From NCBI GenBank assembly GCA_035654135.1, contig DASRXN010000098.1, forward strand, positions 1 to 24,354: a DNA stretch of 24,354 nt, written 5' to 3'. The position numbers and the translations under genes were made by a program. This stretch comes from Fen-999 sp035654135 (GTDB lineage Bacteria > Pseudomonadota > Gammaproteobacteria > Burkholderiales > Rhodocyclaceae). Under the pieces are notes generated by a model. It made no database searches, was not told the origin of the DNA, and saw nothing but the letters and a program-made list of their open reading frames with translations. Position 1 is the stretch's first letter, and each line of letters starts with the position of its first letter. Shown here piece after piece: positions 7,620-14,288 of the stretch.

Positions 7620-7657
7620 CAGGTAGAATCGTTCAAATCAATGGGAAATTCTACCTG
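7620..7657. promoter_or_regulatory. Perfect 10-bp inverted repeat in the coaBC/radC divergent region
   Basis: CAGGTAGAAT (7620-7629) and ATTCTACCTG (7648-7657) are perfect inverse complements separated by 18 bases. Each arm contains TAGAAT, a plausible -10 element facing its own gene: radC on plus, coaBC on minus. Neither has a convincing -35 at normal spacing. It could be an operator for a dimeric regulator, face-to-face promoters, or both. Confidence 0.45.
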
Positions 7658-7660
7658 CTA

Positions 7661-8341
7661 ATGGCAATCACCGACTGGCCCGAAAACGAGCGCCCCCGCG
7701 AGCGGTTGCTGGCGCTCGGTTCGCAAGCGCTCTCCGACTCGGAATTGCTGGCGATATTCCTGCGCGTCGGCATCCGCGGCAAGAGTGCGGTCGATCTTGC
7801 CCGCGACCTGCTTGCTCAGTTCGACGGCAGCCTAGCCCGCCTGGCGGATGCGTCGCCAAAGGAGCTGGCAAAACTTTCCGGTCTCGGCCCTGCCAAGGCG
7901 ACGCAACTTGCCGCCACGCTCGAACTGGCCCGCCGCGCATTGGCCGAAACGATGAAGGATCGCGATCTGCTCGGCTCCCCAGGCGCAGTTCGTGACTGGC
8001 TGCGCTTGAAACTCGGTGGCCTGCCGCACGAAGTTTTTGGCGCCCTCTGGCTCGACGCCCAGAACCGACTGATCGCCTGGGAAGAACTCTTTCGTGGCAC
8101 GCTGACGCAGACAAGTGTGTACCCGCGCGAAGTCGTGAAGCAGGCACTCACCCGCAACGCCGCCGCCGTGATCCTCGCCCACAACCACCCCTCCGGGCTG
8201 ACCGAGCCGTCGGCCGCCGACGAAGCCCTGACCCGCAGCCTCCGGGAAGCCCTGGCGTTGGTCGATGTGCGCGTCCTCGACCACTTCATCGTCGCCGGCC
8301 GGGCTGCGCCCCTTTCCTTCGCCGAACGCGGCTTGCTTTGA
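7661..8341 (+). CDS. radC: RadC family (UPF0758) JAB-domain protein
   Basis: Conserved 226-aa protein of uncertain function; the old link to DNA repair is disputed. The N-terminal part begins MAITDWPENERPRERLL, and a helix-hairpin-helix-like LSGLGPAKA lies at 72-80. The C-terminal JAB/MPN metalloprotease fold has His174, His176 and Asp187 in the HNHPSG motif region and ends with DHFIVA. I chose ATG 7661 because MAITDWP is the family's usual N-terminus; an upstream in-frame extension to 7568 would run into coaBC and the inverted repeat. No clear Shine-Dalgarno is visible. It is upstream of rpmB-rpmG and divergent from coaBC, exactly as in E. coli, which strengthens the call. Confidence 0.95.
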   Translation: MAITDWPENERPRERLLALGSQALSDSELLAIFLRVGIRGKSAVDLARDLLAQFDGSLARLADASPKELAKLSGLGPAKATQLAATLELARRALAETMKDRDLLGSPGAVRDWLRLKLGGLPHEVFGALWLDAQNRLIAWEELFRGTLTQTSVYPREVVKQALTRNAAAVILAHNHPSGLTEPSAADEALTRSLREALALVDVRVLDHFIVAGRAAPLSFAERGLL

Positions 8342-8348
8342 AAAAGGC

Positions 8349-8378
8349 TTGAAAGGCGGCGCAAATTCCGGGTATACT
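8349..8378 (+). promoter_or_regulatory. Sigma-70 promoter of rpmB-rpmG
   Basis: TTGAAA (8349-8354), 18-base spacer, TATACT (8373-8378), followed by the GC-rich discriminator GCGCGGC. That discriminator type is known from stringently controlled ribosomal-protein promoters. The predicted start is about 30 bases before rpmB, so rpmBG can be expressed apart from radC. Confidence 0.75.
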
Positions 8379-8416
8379 GCGCGGCTTTACTGAATTCGAC
8401 TGACTGGAGCAAGACC

Positions 8417-8650
8417 ATGTCTCGCGTCTGCCAAGTGACGGGCAAGGCCCCGATGGTTGGGAACAACGTTTCCCACGCCAACAACAAGACCAAGCGCCGT
8501 TACCTGCCCAACCTGCACAACCGCCGCTTCTGGGTGGAAAGCGAAAACCGCTGGGTGCGCTTGCGCGTATCCAATGCCGGTTTGCGCACCATCGACAAGA
8601 AGGGCATCGATGTCGTCCTCGCCGAACTGCGCGAGCGCGGCGAACTCTAA
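8417..8650 (+). CDS. rpmB: 50S ribosomal protein L28
   Basis: Small basic protein (77 aa) of the large ribosomal subunit. The N-terminus MSRVCQVTGKAPMVGNNVSH is the family signature, followed by NNKTKRRYLPNLHNRRFWV and the C-terminal LRTIDKKGIDVVLAEL. Length is standard. GGAG precedes the ATG at good spacing. It is followed 24 bp later by rpmG, the usual L28-L33 pair, and has its own strong promoter. The single Cys at position 5 is usual in proteobacterial L28 (TGK type) and gives no zinc site. Confidence 0.98.
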   Translation: MSRVCQVTGKAPMVGNNVSHANNKTKRRYLPNLHNRRFWVESENRWVRLRVSNAGLRTIDKKGIDVVLAELRERGEL

Positions 8651-8674
8651 TCCGAGCGTCCAAGGAGAGCGAAC

Positions 8675-8842
8675 ATGGCCAAAGGCGGTCGCGAAAAGAT
8701 CAAGCTGGAATCCACGGCCGGTACCGGCCATTTCTACACCACGAACAAGAACAAGCGCACCACGCCTGAAAAACTGGAGTTCATGAAGTACGACCCCAAG
8801 GCGCGCAAGCATGTCATGTACAAGGAAGTGAAGCTGAAATAA
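8675..8842 (+). CDS. rpmG: 50S ribosomal protein L33
   Basis: Large-subunit ribosomal protein of 55 aa. The sequence begins MAKGGREKIKLEST and contains GHFYTTNKNKRTTPEKLEF and YDPKARKHVMYKEVKLK, all typical of L33. It has no CXXC pairs, so it is the zinc-independent form. AAGGAGAG gives a strong Shine-Dalgarno. It is cotranscribed with rpmB and ends just before a strong terminator. Confidence 0.97.
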   Translation: MAKGGREKIKLESTAGTGHFYTTNKNKRTTPEKLEFMKYDPKARKHVMYKEVKLK

Positions 8843-8856
8843 CCAGGCTTCGCCCC

Positions 8857-8888
8857 AATAAAAAACCCGCCTCGGCGGGTTTTTTATT
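8857..8888. terminator. Bidirectional Rho-independent terminator between rpmG and mscS
   Basis: Perfect 15-base inverted repeat: AATAAAAAACCCGCC (8857-8871) and its complement at 8874-8888. The GC stem (about ACCCGC/GCGGGT) is flanked by A6 on one side and T6 on the other, so it can stop both rpmG transcripts and the converging mscS operon ending at 8897. Confidence 0.93.
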
Positions 8889-8896
8889 GCCTGTTT

Positions 8897-10168
8897 TCAA
8901 CCCCCATTGATGATCCGCACTTCCCGTTGCGGGAACGGAATCCCGATACCTGCGGCCTGGAAGCCGCGCCAGATGGCGAGGTTGACGTCGGAACGCAATT
9001 GCTGGGTGCCCTCCTCGGGATCGTTCACCCAGAAACCCAGTTCCAGGTTGATGCCGGAATCGGCGAAGGCCATGACGAACGCCTTGGCCTGCGGATCGAC
9101 AAGCACGCGTGTTTGCGACGTGGCGGCATCGACCATGATCGCCATGGCGCGCTCGAGATCGCTGCCGTACGCCACTTGCACCGGCAGATTGATCCGCACA
9201 CGGGTATCGGTAAACGATTCGTTCAGCACCACCGAACCCACCAGAACCTCGTTGGGGACGATGGCGTCAATGCCGGTCTGGCCCTTGAGCACGGTGTAGC
9301 GAGTGGTAATACGGGTCACCTGACCCCGATCCTGGCCAACGGCGATCAGGTCGCCAATACGGATCGAACGGTCGAGCAGGATGATGAAACCGGAGATGTA
9401 GTTGGCGGCGATCTTCTGCAGGCCGAAACCCAGGCCGACCCCCAGCGCACCGCCGAATACCGACAGCGTGGTCAGGTCGATGCCGACCATGGGCAGGCCG
9501 ATCAGCACCGCGAGTACGATCAGTAATGCCTTGGCGAGGCGAGCGAACACGACGCGCACATTGGAATCCAGTCCCGCTGCCGACATCAGCCGCGTCTCGA
9601 TGGCGCCGCCGATCCACAATGCGACGAGCAGCGTCGCCAGCACGGTCGCGCCACCCTGCAGGATCATCCAGACATTGAGCTTCTGCTTGCCGACCGTGAA
9701 GCCGATGCCTTCCAGCAGGTCGATCAGTTCCGGCAGCAGACCTGTGATGTAGAGGGCGACGACACCCCATGCCAGTGCCGCGAAACCGCGCTCGAAGCCG
9801 CCGAGCCATGGTCCGCTGAAGCTCAGGCGCAGGACGAAGAACACCAGCCGGATGACGGCCAGCGAAACCAGTAGCGGTACCGCCAGCGACAGCAGGTTCA
9901 CGTGGTGCCATTGCGCCAGGACGGGACGCGCCAGCAACACCAGCACCAGTGCCGCGAGCGGAAAAGCAAGTCGTCTGAAGCCACGATGGCCTATCTGCAG
10001 CGCGGTAGCACCAGCCTGAACCTTGCGACTTTGCACGAAATAACTGAACAGCGTCGCGATGCCCAGGCAGCAGGCCAGCACGCCGACCTGCCAAGGCATG
10101 CCGGGTTGTTGCAGATCGTCCCAGAGATCGATCAGCAGGCTGCCGAACTGACTGCCGGCGCTCGTCAT
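8897..10168 (-). CDS. MscS-family mechanosensitive ion channel
   Basis: Inner-membrane channel of 423 aa, expected to open under membrane tension and release solutes on osmotic downshock. Several N-terminal hydrophobic helices (about 27-45, 70-86, 93-112, 128-147, 167-190 and 209-231) precede the MscS core. The pore helix is glycine/alanine-rich: VFGGALGVGLGFGLQKIAANYISG. It is followed by the signature FIILLDRSIRIGDLI and the cytosolic beta/C-terminal domains, with IVPNEVLVGSVVLN and a final GIPFPQREVRI. It is longer than E. coli MscS (286 aa), owing to extra N-terminal helices. The start ATG overlaps the stop of the nuclease gene by 4 bases (ATGA). It is the last gene of the dedA operon and converges on the rpmG terminator. 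Confidence 0.93.
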   Translation of the reverse strand: MTSAGSQFGSLLIDLWDDLQQPGMPWQVGVLACCLGIATLFSYFVQSRKVQAGATALQIGHRGFRRLAFPLAALVLVLLARPVLAQWHHVNLLSLAVPLLVSLAVIRLVFFVLRLSFSGPWLGGFERGFAALAWGVVALYITGLLPELIDLLEGIGFTVGKQKLNVWMILQGGATVLATLLVALWIGGAIETRLMSAAGLDSNVRVVFARLAKALLIVLAVLIGLPMVGIDLTTLSVFGGALGVGLGFGLQKIAANYISGFIILLDRSIRIGDLIAVGQDRGQVTRITTRYTVLKGQTGIDAIVPNEVLVGSVVLNESFTDTRVRINLPVQVAYGSDLERAMAIMVDAATSQTRVLVDPQAKAFVMAFADSGINLELGFWVNDPEEGTQQLRSDVNLAIWRGFQAAGIGIPFPQREVRIINGG

Positions 10169-10713
10169 CGGAATGCCTCCGCATAGGGCATGGCCTCGGC
10201 CTGGTGGCGGCGCCAGTTGTCCAGATAAGCGCGTGCCAGCGGTGCATTGCCACGCATGATCACCAGATTTTCGGCGTTGCGCGCCTGGGCCGAAAACGTA
10301 TAGTTGTAGCTGCCGGTAACCACCACGGGATCCGCGTCCTCCGCATCGATGAGCATGATTTTGTTGTGGGCGTTAGCGTAACGCACCTCGAGCCAGATGG
10401 GGATGCCGGAATCATGCAGCGTACGCACCAGGCTGCGCTCGTTCTTCGTCACCTGTTCCATGTCGGCCAGCATTTCGACCCGTACGCCGCGCCGACGTGC
10501 CTCGCCCAATGCCCAGCCGATGTTGCGGCTGCTGAAGATGTAGGCCTGGATGTGAATGGTGCGCCGTGCCTGACCGATTACCCGCAGCAGCGCGCCCTCG
10601 GCATCGTCCCAGGGAGTGAACAACACCTCCACCGTGCCCGTTGCCGCCAATGGCCCCGCCGCCAGCGCTGGCAGGCAGAGCAAAGCCAGCAGAAAGAAGG
10701 CAGCCTTCCTCAC
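10165..10713 (-). CDS. Phospholipase D-like single-HKD protein (Nuc-type, probable exported nuclease)
   Basis: Protein of 182 aa from a GTG start at 10713. An in-frame upstream extension would enter rsmB, whereas from this GTG a clean signal peptide appears (FFLLALLCLPALAA, cleavage near 19-20). One HKD motif is visible: H116-N-K118-I-M-L-I-D123, followed by GSYNYTFSAQARNAENL with the conserved Gly, Asn and Glu-Asn. A single HKD in a short exported protein is the layout of Nuc-type endonucleases, which dimerise to form the active site; a phospholipase role cannot be excluded. It overlaps rsmB by 4 (GTGA) and mscS by 4 (ATGA), so it is translationally coupled on both sides. I know of no functional link with either neighbour. 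Confidence 0.85.
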   Translation of the reverse strand: MRKAAFFLLALLCLPALAAGPLAATGTVEVLFTPWDDAEGALLRVIGQARRTIHIQAYIFSSRNIGWALGEARRRGVRVEMLADMEQVTKNERSLVRTLHDSGIPIWLEVRYANAHNKIMLIDAEDADPVVVTGSYNYTFSAQARNAENLVIMRGNAPLARAYLDNWRRHQAEAMPYAEAFR

Positions 10714-11966
10714 TTGCTCCGTTCCAGCACCGCGGCGTAGAAGCCGTCGGTACCGTGGGTATGTGGCAGCAGGCTCAAGTCCTGGCCGACGTCCATGTCG
10801 ATGCCCTGCTTCGCCAGCATATCCACGGCCGAGAGCCGGGCGAAATCGCCGTGCGTGGCGAGAAAGGCATCGACGATCATCTCGTTCTCTTCCGGCAGGA
10901 TACTGCACGTGGCGTAAACCAGCCGGCCGCCGGCTTTCACCAGCCGGGAAGCGCCGGCGAGAATATCGGCCTGCTTGCGTGTCAGTTCGGCCACCGACTC
11001 CGGTGTCTGCCGCCACTTGAGATCCGGATTGCGCCGCAGCGTGCCGAGGCCAGAGCAGGGCGCATCGACCAGTACACGATCGATCTTGCCGGCCAGGCGC
11101 TTGACGCGGATATCGTTCTCGCCGGTGATGCACACCGGATGCACATTGGAAAGACCGGACCGGGCCACTCGCGGCTTCAGCTTGGCCAGCCGCTTCTCGG
11201 CCACGTCGAAGGCGTAGAGCCGACCCGTCGAACGCATCAGCGCGCCCAGCAGCAGCGTCTTGCCGCCCGCGCCGGCGCAGAAGTCGATCACCATCTCGCC
11301 GCGCTTGGGCTGAAGCAGATGGCCGAGCAACTGACTACCCTCGTCCTGCACCTCGATCTTGCCTTCGAGGTAGAGCGGGTGCCGGGAGAGCGAGGGTCTT
11401 CCCTTCAGGCGAATGCCCATCGGCGCGTATCGACAAGCCTCGGCCTCGATGCCGTCGGCCTTGAGCCGCGCCAGCGTCTCGTCACGGCTGACTTTCATGG
11501 GATTGACACGCAAATCCAGCGGCGCCGGCTGGTTGAGGCCCCGGGCCATCGCCAGCAGCTCGTCGGCCCCCATGCGCCCTAGCAGGCGCGCGACCAGCCA
11601 GTCTGGCAGATCGGCCTGTTCGGCCAGCGTCAGCTCCGGCTCGGACTGCGCCTTGAATTGCGCCAGCCATTCCAGTTCGCGCGCGCTCACCGCCTCGGCC
11701 AGCTGGCGCTGGTTGCAACCCTGCAGGCGCACCAGCGCGGCCAGCACCAGTTGCCGCGGCGTGGCGCCCGGGCCGGCCAAACGATCGAGCAGCCGCTTCC
11801 GGCGCAGCACGGCATAGGCCGTCTCGGCGATGAAGGCGCGATCATGCGACCCGGTGCGGTCCACCTTGAAGTGAGTCGACAGCACGCCGTCGGCAGGCTG
11901 GTTGAACTTCAGCATATCGGTCGCCGCATCCACCGTGGCAGCCAGCAGTTTTTCCGTGATGCGCAT
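10710..11966 (-). CDS. rsmB: 16S rRNA (cytosine-C5) methyltransferase, RsmB-type
   Basis: SAM-dependent enzyme of 418 aa that would make m5C in rRNA (position 967 of 16S in E. coli). The N-terminal helical part (about 1-130) resembles the NusB-like RNA-binding domain of RsmB. The C-terminal Rossmann domain has the SAM motif DFCAGAGGKTLLLG (228-241). The two catalytic cysteines of RNA m5C methylases are C304 in DAPCSGLGTLRR and C354 in ATCSILPEEN. The ATG at 11966 shares one base with the stop of the DUF3108 gene; a longer in-frame reading to 12089 would overlap that gene and lacks family similarity. Alternative: another RNA m5C methylase of the RsmB/F family. One sense copy of the dispersed repeat encodes MKVSRDET near residue 157. 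Confidence 0.9.
   Translation of the reverse strand: MRITEKLLAATVDAATDMLKFNQPADGVLSTHFKVDRTGSHDRAFIAETAYAVLRRKRLLDRLAGPGATPRQLVLAALVRLQGCNQRQLAEAVSARELEWLAQFKAQSEPELTLAEQADLPDWLVARLLGRMGADELLAMARGLNQPAPLDLRVNPMKVSRDETLARLKADGIEAEACRYAPMGIRLKGRPSLSRHPLYLEGKIEVQDEGSQLLGHLLQPKRGEMVIDFCAGAGGKTLLLGALMRSTGRLYAFDVAEKRLAKLKPRVARSGLSNVHPVCITGENDIRVKRLAGKIDRVLVDAPCSGLGTLRRNPDLKWRQTPESVAELTRKQADILAGASRLVKAGGRLVYATCSILPEENEMIVDAFLATHGDFARLSAVDMLAKQGIDMDVGQDLSLLPHTHGTDGFYAAVLERSK
11473..11497 (-). repeat. Dispersed 25-bp repeat, copy 2 (sense in rsmB)
   Basis: Read on minus: core AAAGTCAG exact, then CC and GTGACGAGACGCT, two mismatches to the second-half consensus. In rsmB it encodes K-V-S-R-D-E-T. Confidence 0.7.
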
Positions 11967-12973
11967 CAATGCGGCCCTTCCGTCCCAACGTCGAATTCGA
12001 TCTTGTCGGCGATCTGCTCGAACATATCGCCCCGGCGATCCACGTGCCGGATTTTGACCGGCAATCGCGAATCCTCCAAGCCCAGCCACACATCCGTCGA
12101 CTCCTTGCTGGAGGCCTGACGGGTACGCAGATGCAGCGTCGTTCGTTCGCCCCGCGGCGTGGCTATCTTTTCTTCGCCGACGACGGCAAAGGCATAGCGT
12201 TCCACCTTCTTGCCGGTGACCACCGGCACGGAAACCACCGCTGCGTCGGTCGGCACCATCAGCGCCAGCTGGCAGAACATCGACAGCATGTCCTGGGCGC
12301 CAGCCTCCAGTTCGAACTGCCGGTCGCCAGACAACGTCACCTTCCCCGCCTGCCAGTCGAAGCGGGCCGATTCGCTCTCGCCCCTGCTGCGTTCGATGCG
12401 GAACTCGCGGGGGCGCAGGCCGCCGGCAACCACGTCGCCTTCGGAGACATTCACCACCTTGGCCGGACGAAACAGGCCCGCCAGCCCGGTCGTGGCAGCC
12501 GTGCTGCTCAGCGCATAGGTCGCGCCGTCGTGGCGCAGTTCCTGGATCGCCTCGCCGATGACGAAACCGTTCTCGCCCATGGTCACCTCGTAGTGAATGC
12601 GAAGCTGCCTGGGCAAGGCGATTTCGGCTGGAACCACCACCGCCACTGCGGGTTCAGGCTCGGCAGCGACCGCCGCCTGTTCCACCGGGACCGGAATGTC
12701 GGCCACCGGCGGCGTATCGCCAGCACTGACTTTCCGATCATCGACGGGAGCCGGGGCCGGCGCTCGTCGCTGCTTCGGCTTTGCATTCGGCTTCGGCCGG
12801 GCCGGCGCCGATGATGACGTTCGTGGCTGCCCGACCAGATGCGCGTCGAGTATCGGTTCGTCCTCGTGCAGCAGTTCATCGAGCGGCAAACGCCAGCCCG
12901 GCCCCGACAGCACACCCAGATGCACCGCCAGGGAAATCGCCAGCGCCCACAAGAACCGGCGGCGGACTTTCAT
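11966..12973 (-). CDS. DUF3108 domain-containing protein with an N-terminal membrane anchor
   Basis: Protein of 335 aa with no established function. A basic N-terminus and one hydrophobic segment (about 8-24) suggest a membrane anchor with the rest in the periplasm. Residues about 55-115 form a proline/alanine-rich linker, TonB-like in composition. From about 125 follows a DUF3108 beta-rich domain starting near RQLRIHYEVTMGENGFVIGE. ATG 12973 is preferred over a longer reading to 13180 because it begins with a proper anchor (MKVRRRFLWALAISLAVHLG) and gives an ATGA overlap with purN. The rsmB start shares one base with its stop. A dispersed-repeat copy lies in the linker, where sequence is least constrained. 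Confidence 0.82.
   Translation of the reverse strand: MKVRRRFLWALAISLAVHLGVLSGPGWRLPLDELLHEDEPILDAHLVGQPRTSSSAPARPKPNAKPKQRRAPAPAPVDDRKVSAGDTPPVADIPVPVEQAAVAAEPEPAVAVVVPAEIALPRQLRIHYEVTMGENGFVIGEAIQELRHDGATYALSSTAATTGLAGLFRPAKVVNVSEGDVVAGGLRPREFRIERSRGESESARFDWQAGKVTLSGDRQFELEAGAQDMLSMFCQLALMVPTDAAVVSVPVVTGKKVERYAFAVVGEEKIATPRGERTTLHLRTRQASSKESTDVWLGLEDSRLPVKIRHVDRRGDMFEQIADKIEFDVGTEGPH
12711..12735 (-). repeat. Dispersed 25-bp repeat, copy 3 (sense in the DUF3108 gene linker)
   Basis: Read on minus: GG, core AAAGTCAG exact, TG, then CTGGCGATACGCC, two mismatches to the second half. It encodes K-V-S-A-G-D-T-P in the Pro/Ala-rich linker. Confidence 0.8.
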
Positions 12974-13602
12974 TCCTCGGGCGCTATCAAGGCCCCGGCC
13001 GTGGTCGACTCTCCCGCCAGCAGGACACGGCCGACGGCCAGGCGCAGGCGCTCTTCGAGAAACCAGCGCACGGCCCGCGGATAGATGACGTGCTCCTGGG
13101 CCAATACCCGCGCCGCCAGCACTTGTGGCGTATCGTCGGCCAGCACCGGTACGGCGGCCTGGATGACGATCGGACCGCAATCCAGGGTCGGCGTAACGAA
13201 ATGGACCGTCGCGCCGTGAAGACGCACGCCCGCCGCCAGCGCGGCAGCATGCGTATGCAGGCCGGGAAAGGACGGCAGCAGGGAGGGATGGATGTTGAGC
13301 AGGCGGCCCTCGTAGTGGCGCACGAAATCGTCGCCGAGTACGCGCATGAAACCCGCCAGCACGACGAGATCGGGGGCGTGGCTATCGATCGCCGCTGCCA
13401 GGGCCGCATCGAACGCGTCCCGGTTCGGATAGCGCTTGTGATCCACCACCGACGTGGCGACGCCACGGCCGGCCGCCCAGGCCAGCCCGGCGGCATCCGG
13501 CCGGTTGCTGATGACGGCGGCGCAGCGTCCCGGCAGGTCGGCGGCCAGCATGGCCTCCATGTTGCTGCCGCGGCCGGAAATCAGGATGACGTAGGTCTTC
13601 AA
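12970..13602 (-). CDS. purN: Phosphoribosylglycinamide formyltransferase 1
   Basis: Transfers a formyl group from 10-formyl-THF to GAR in purine synthesis. Its 210 aa show ISGRGSNMEAM near the N-terminus, NRPDAAGL, LAGFMRVLG, NIHPSLLPSFPGLHTH (catalytic Asn and His) and GATVHFVTPTLDCGP (catalytic Asp). The start is non-ATG. TTG at 13602 gives the usual N-terminus (M)KTYVILISGRGSNM and a 4-base TTGA overlap with the dedA stop; the other in-frame candidate, at 13626, is also TTG and lies inside dedA. No clear Shine-Dalgarno is seen, so translation probably depends on coupling with dedA. It overlaps the next gene by 4 bases. purM, often adjacent to purN, is 3.3 kb away here. Confidence 0.93.
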   Translation of the reverse strand: MKTYVILISGRGSNMEAMLAADLPGRCAAVISNRPDAAGLAWAAGRGVATSVVDHKRYPNRDAFDAALAAAIDSHAPDLVVLAGFMRVLGDDFVRHYEGRLLNIHPSLLPSFPGLHTHAAALAAGVRLHGATVHFVTPTLDCGPIVIQAAVPVLADDTPQVLAARVLAQEHVIYPRAVRWFLEERLRLAVGRVLLAGESTTAGALIAPEE

Positions 13603-14249
13603 GTGGAGAACCGCTGGCGCAGCCAACCCACCATGATCGGCAGGACGGAGATGCCGACGATGACCAGAATCACCAGGGAAAGGTTGTTCTTCACGACAGG
13701 CAGATTGCCGAACCAGTAGCCGGCCAGGCTCAGCGAAACGACCCAGACGACGCCGCCGAGCAGGTCGAAGAGAAAGTAGCGCAGATAGGTCATGCGCGCG
13801 ACGCCGGCGACGAAAGGCGCAAAGGTACGTACCAGCGGAATGAAACGCGCCAGCGTCATGGTCAGGCCACCCCAGCGCTCGTAGAAGCCGTGCGCCTTGT
13901 CGTAGGCGCCGCGATTGAAGAAGCGCGGCGAGCCGCCACCCCAGTGCAGCACCTTGAGCCCGAACCAGCGGCCGATCCAGTAGTTGGTGTTGTCGCCCAG
14001 CACCGCCGCCGCCAGCAGTACGGCGATCAGGATGCCGATGTCCATGCCGCCGCCGCTCGTGGCCGCGAGGGCCCCGGCGACGAACAGCAGCGAATCGCCG
14101 GGCAGGAAGGGCGTCACCACCAGGCCGGTCTCGCAGAAAATGATGGCGAACAGGATGGCGTAGATCCAGGTGCCGTACTGGGCCACCAGCACCGCCAGAT
14201 GGCGGTCCAGATGGAGGACGATGTCGAGGAATTGGCTGAAGATTTCCAT
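13599..14249 (-). CDS. DedA family membrane protein (VTT/SNARE-associated domain)
   Basis: Polytopic inner-membrane protein of 216 aa. The family is linked to membrane lipid homeostasis and undecaprenyl-phosphate or phospholipid flipping; the exact role here is unknown. Visible family motifs: FCETGLVVTPFLPGDSLLF with the re-entrant FxPGD element, GDNTNYWIGR, and RFIPLVRTFAPFVAGVARM with the conserved arginines. The last hydrophobic stretch is near 185-205. The ATG at 14249 is supported by the family N-terminus; the open frame upstream is only the mutL antisense. It is the first gene of the six-gene overlapping operon, divergent from mutL across 39 bp. Confidence 0.92.
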   Translation of the reverse strand: MEIFSQFLDIVLHLDRHLAVLVAQYGTWIYAILFAIIFCETGLVVTPFLPGDSLLFVAGALAATSGGGMDIGILIAVLLAAAVLGDNTNYWIGRWFGLKVLHWGGGSPRFFNRGAYDKAHGFYERWGGLTMTLARFIPLVRTFAPFVAGVARMTYLRYFLFDLLGGVVWVVSLSLAGYWFGNLPVVKNNLSLVILVIVGISVLPIMVGWLRQRFST

Positions 14250-14276
14250 AGGCCGCGTAGTGTACCCGACGGCCCC

Positions 14277-14282
14277 TATAAT
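14277..14282 (+). promoter_or_regulatory. TATAAT -10 element immediately upstream of mutL
   Basis: A perfect TATAAT at 14277-14282 ends 6 bases before the mutL ATG (14289), so the predicted transcription start falls on or next to the start codon. No good -35 is seen 16-18 bases upstream. It may produce a leaderless mutL mRNA. Confidence 0.45.
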
Positions 14283-14288
14283 CGCCCG

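Noticed and set aside
7641..7661. Six-codon frame (ATG GGA AAT ...) whose TAA overlaps the radC ATG, as a leader peptide
   Set aside because: No Shine-Dalgarno, and it lies in the inverted repeat, which explains the sequence equally well.
8392..8412. AGTCAGTC (minus strand) in the rpmB leader as a repeat copy
   Set aside because: Only the inner part of the core is shared and there is no second half.
13435..13465. GTGGCGACGCC in purN as a half-copy of the repeat
   Set aside because: The AAAGTCAG core is missing and the spacing differs by two bases.
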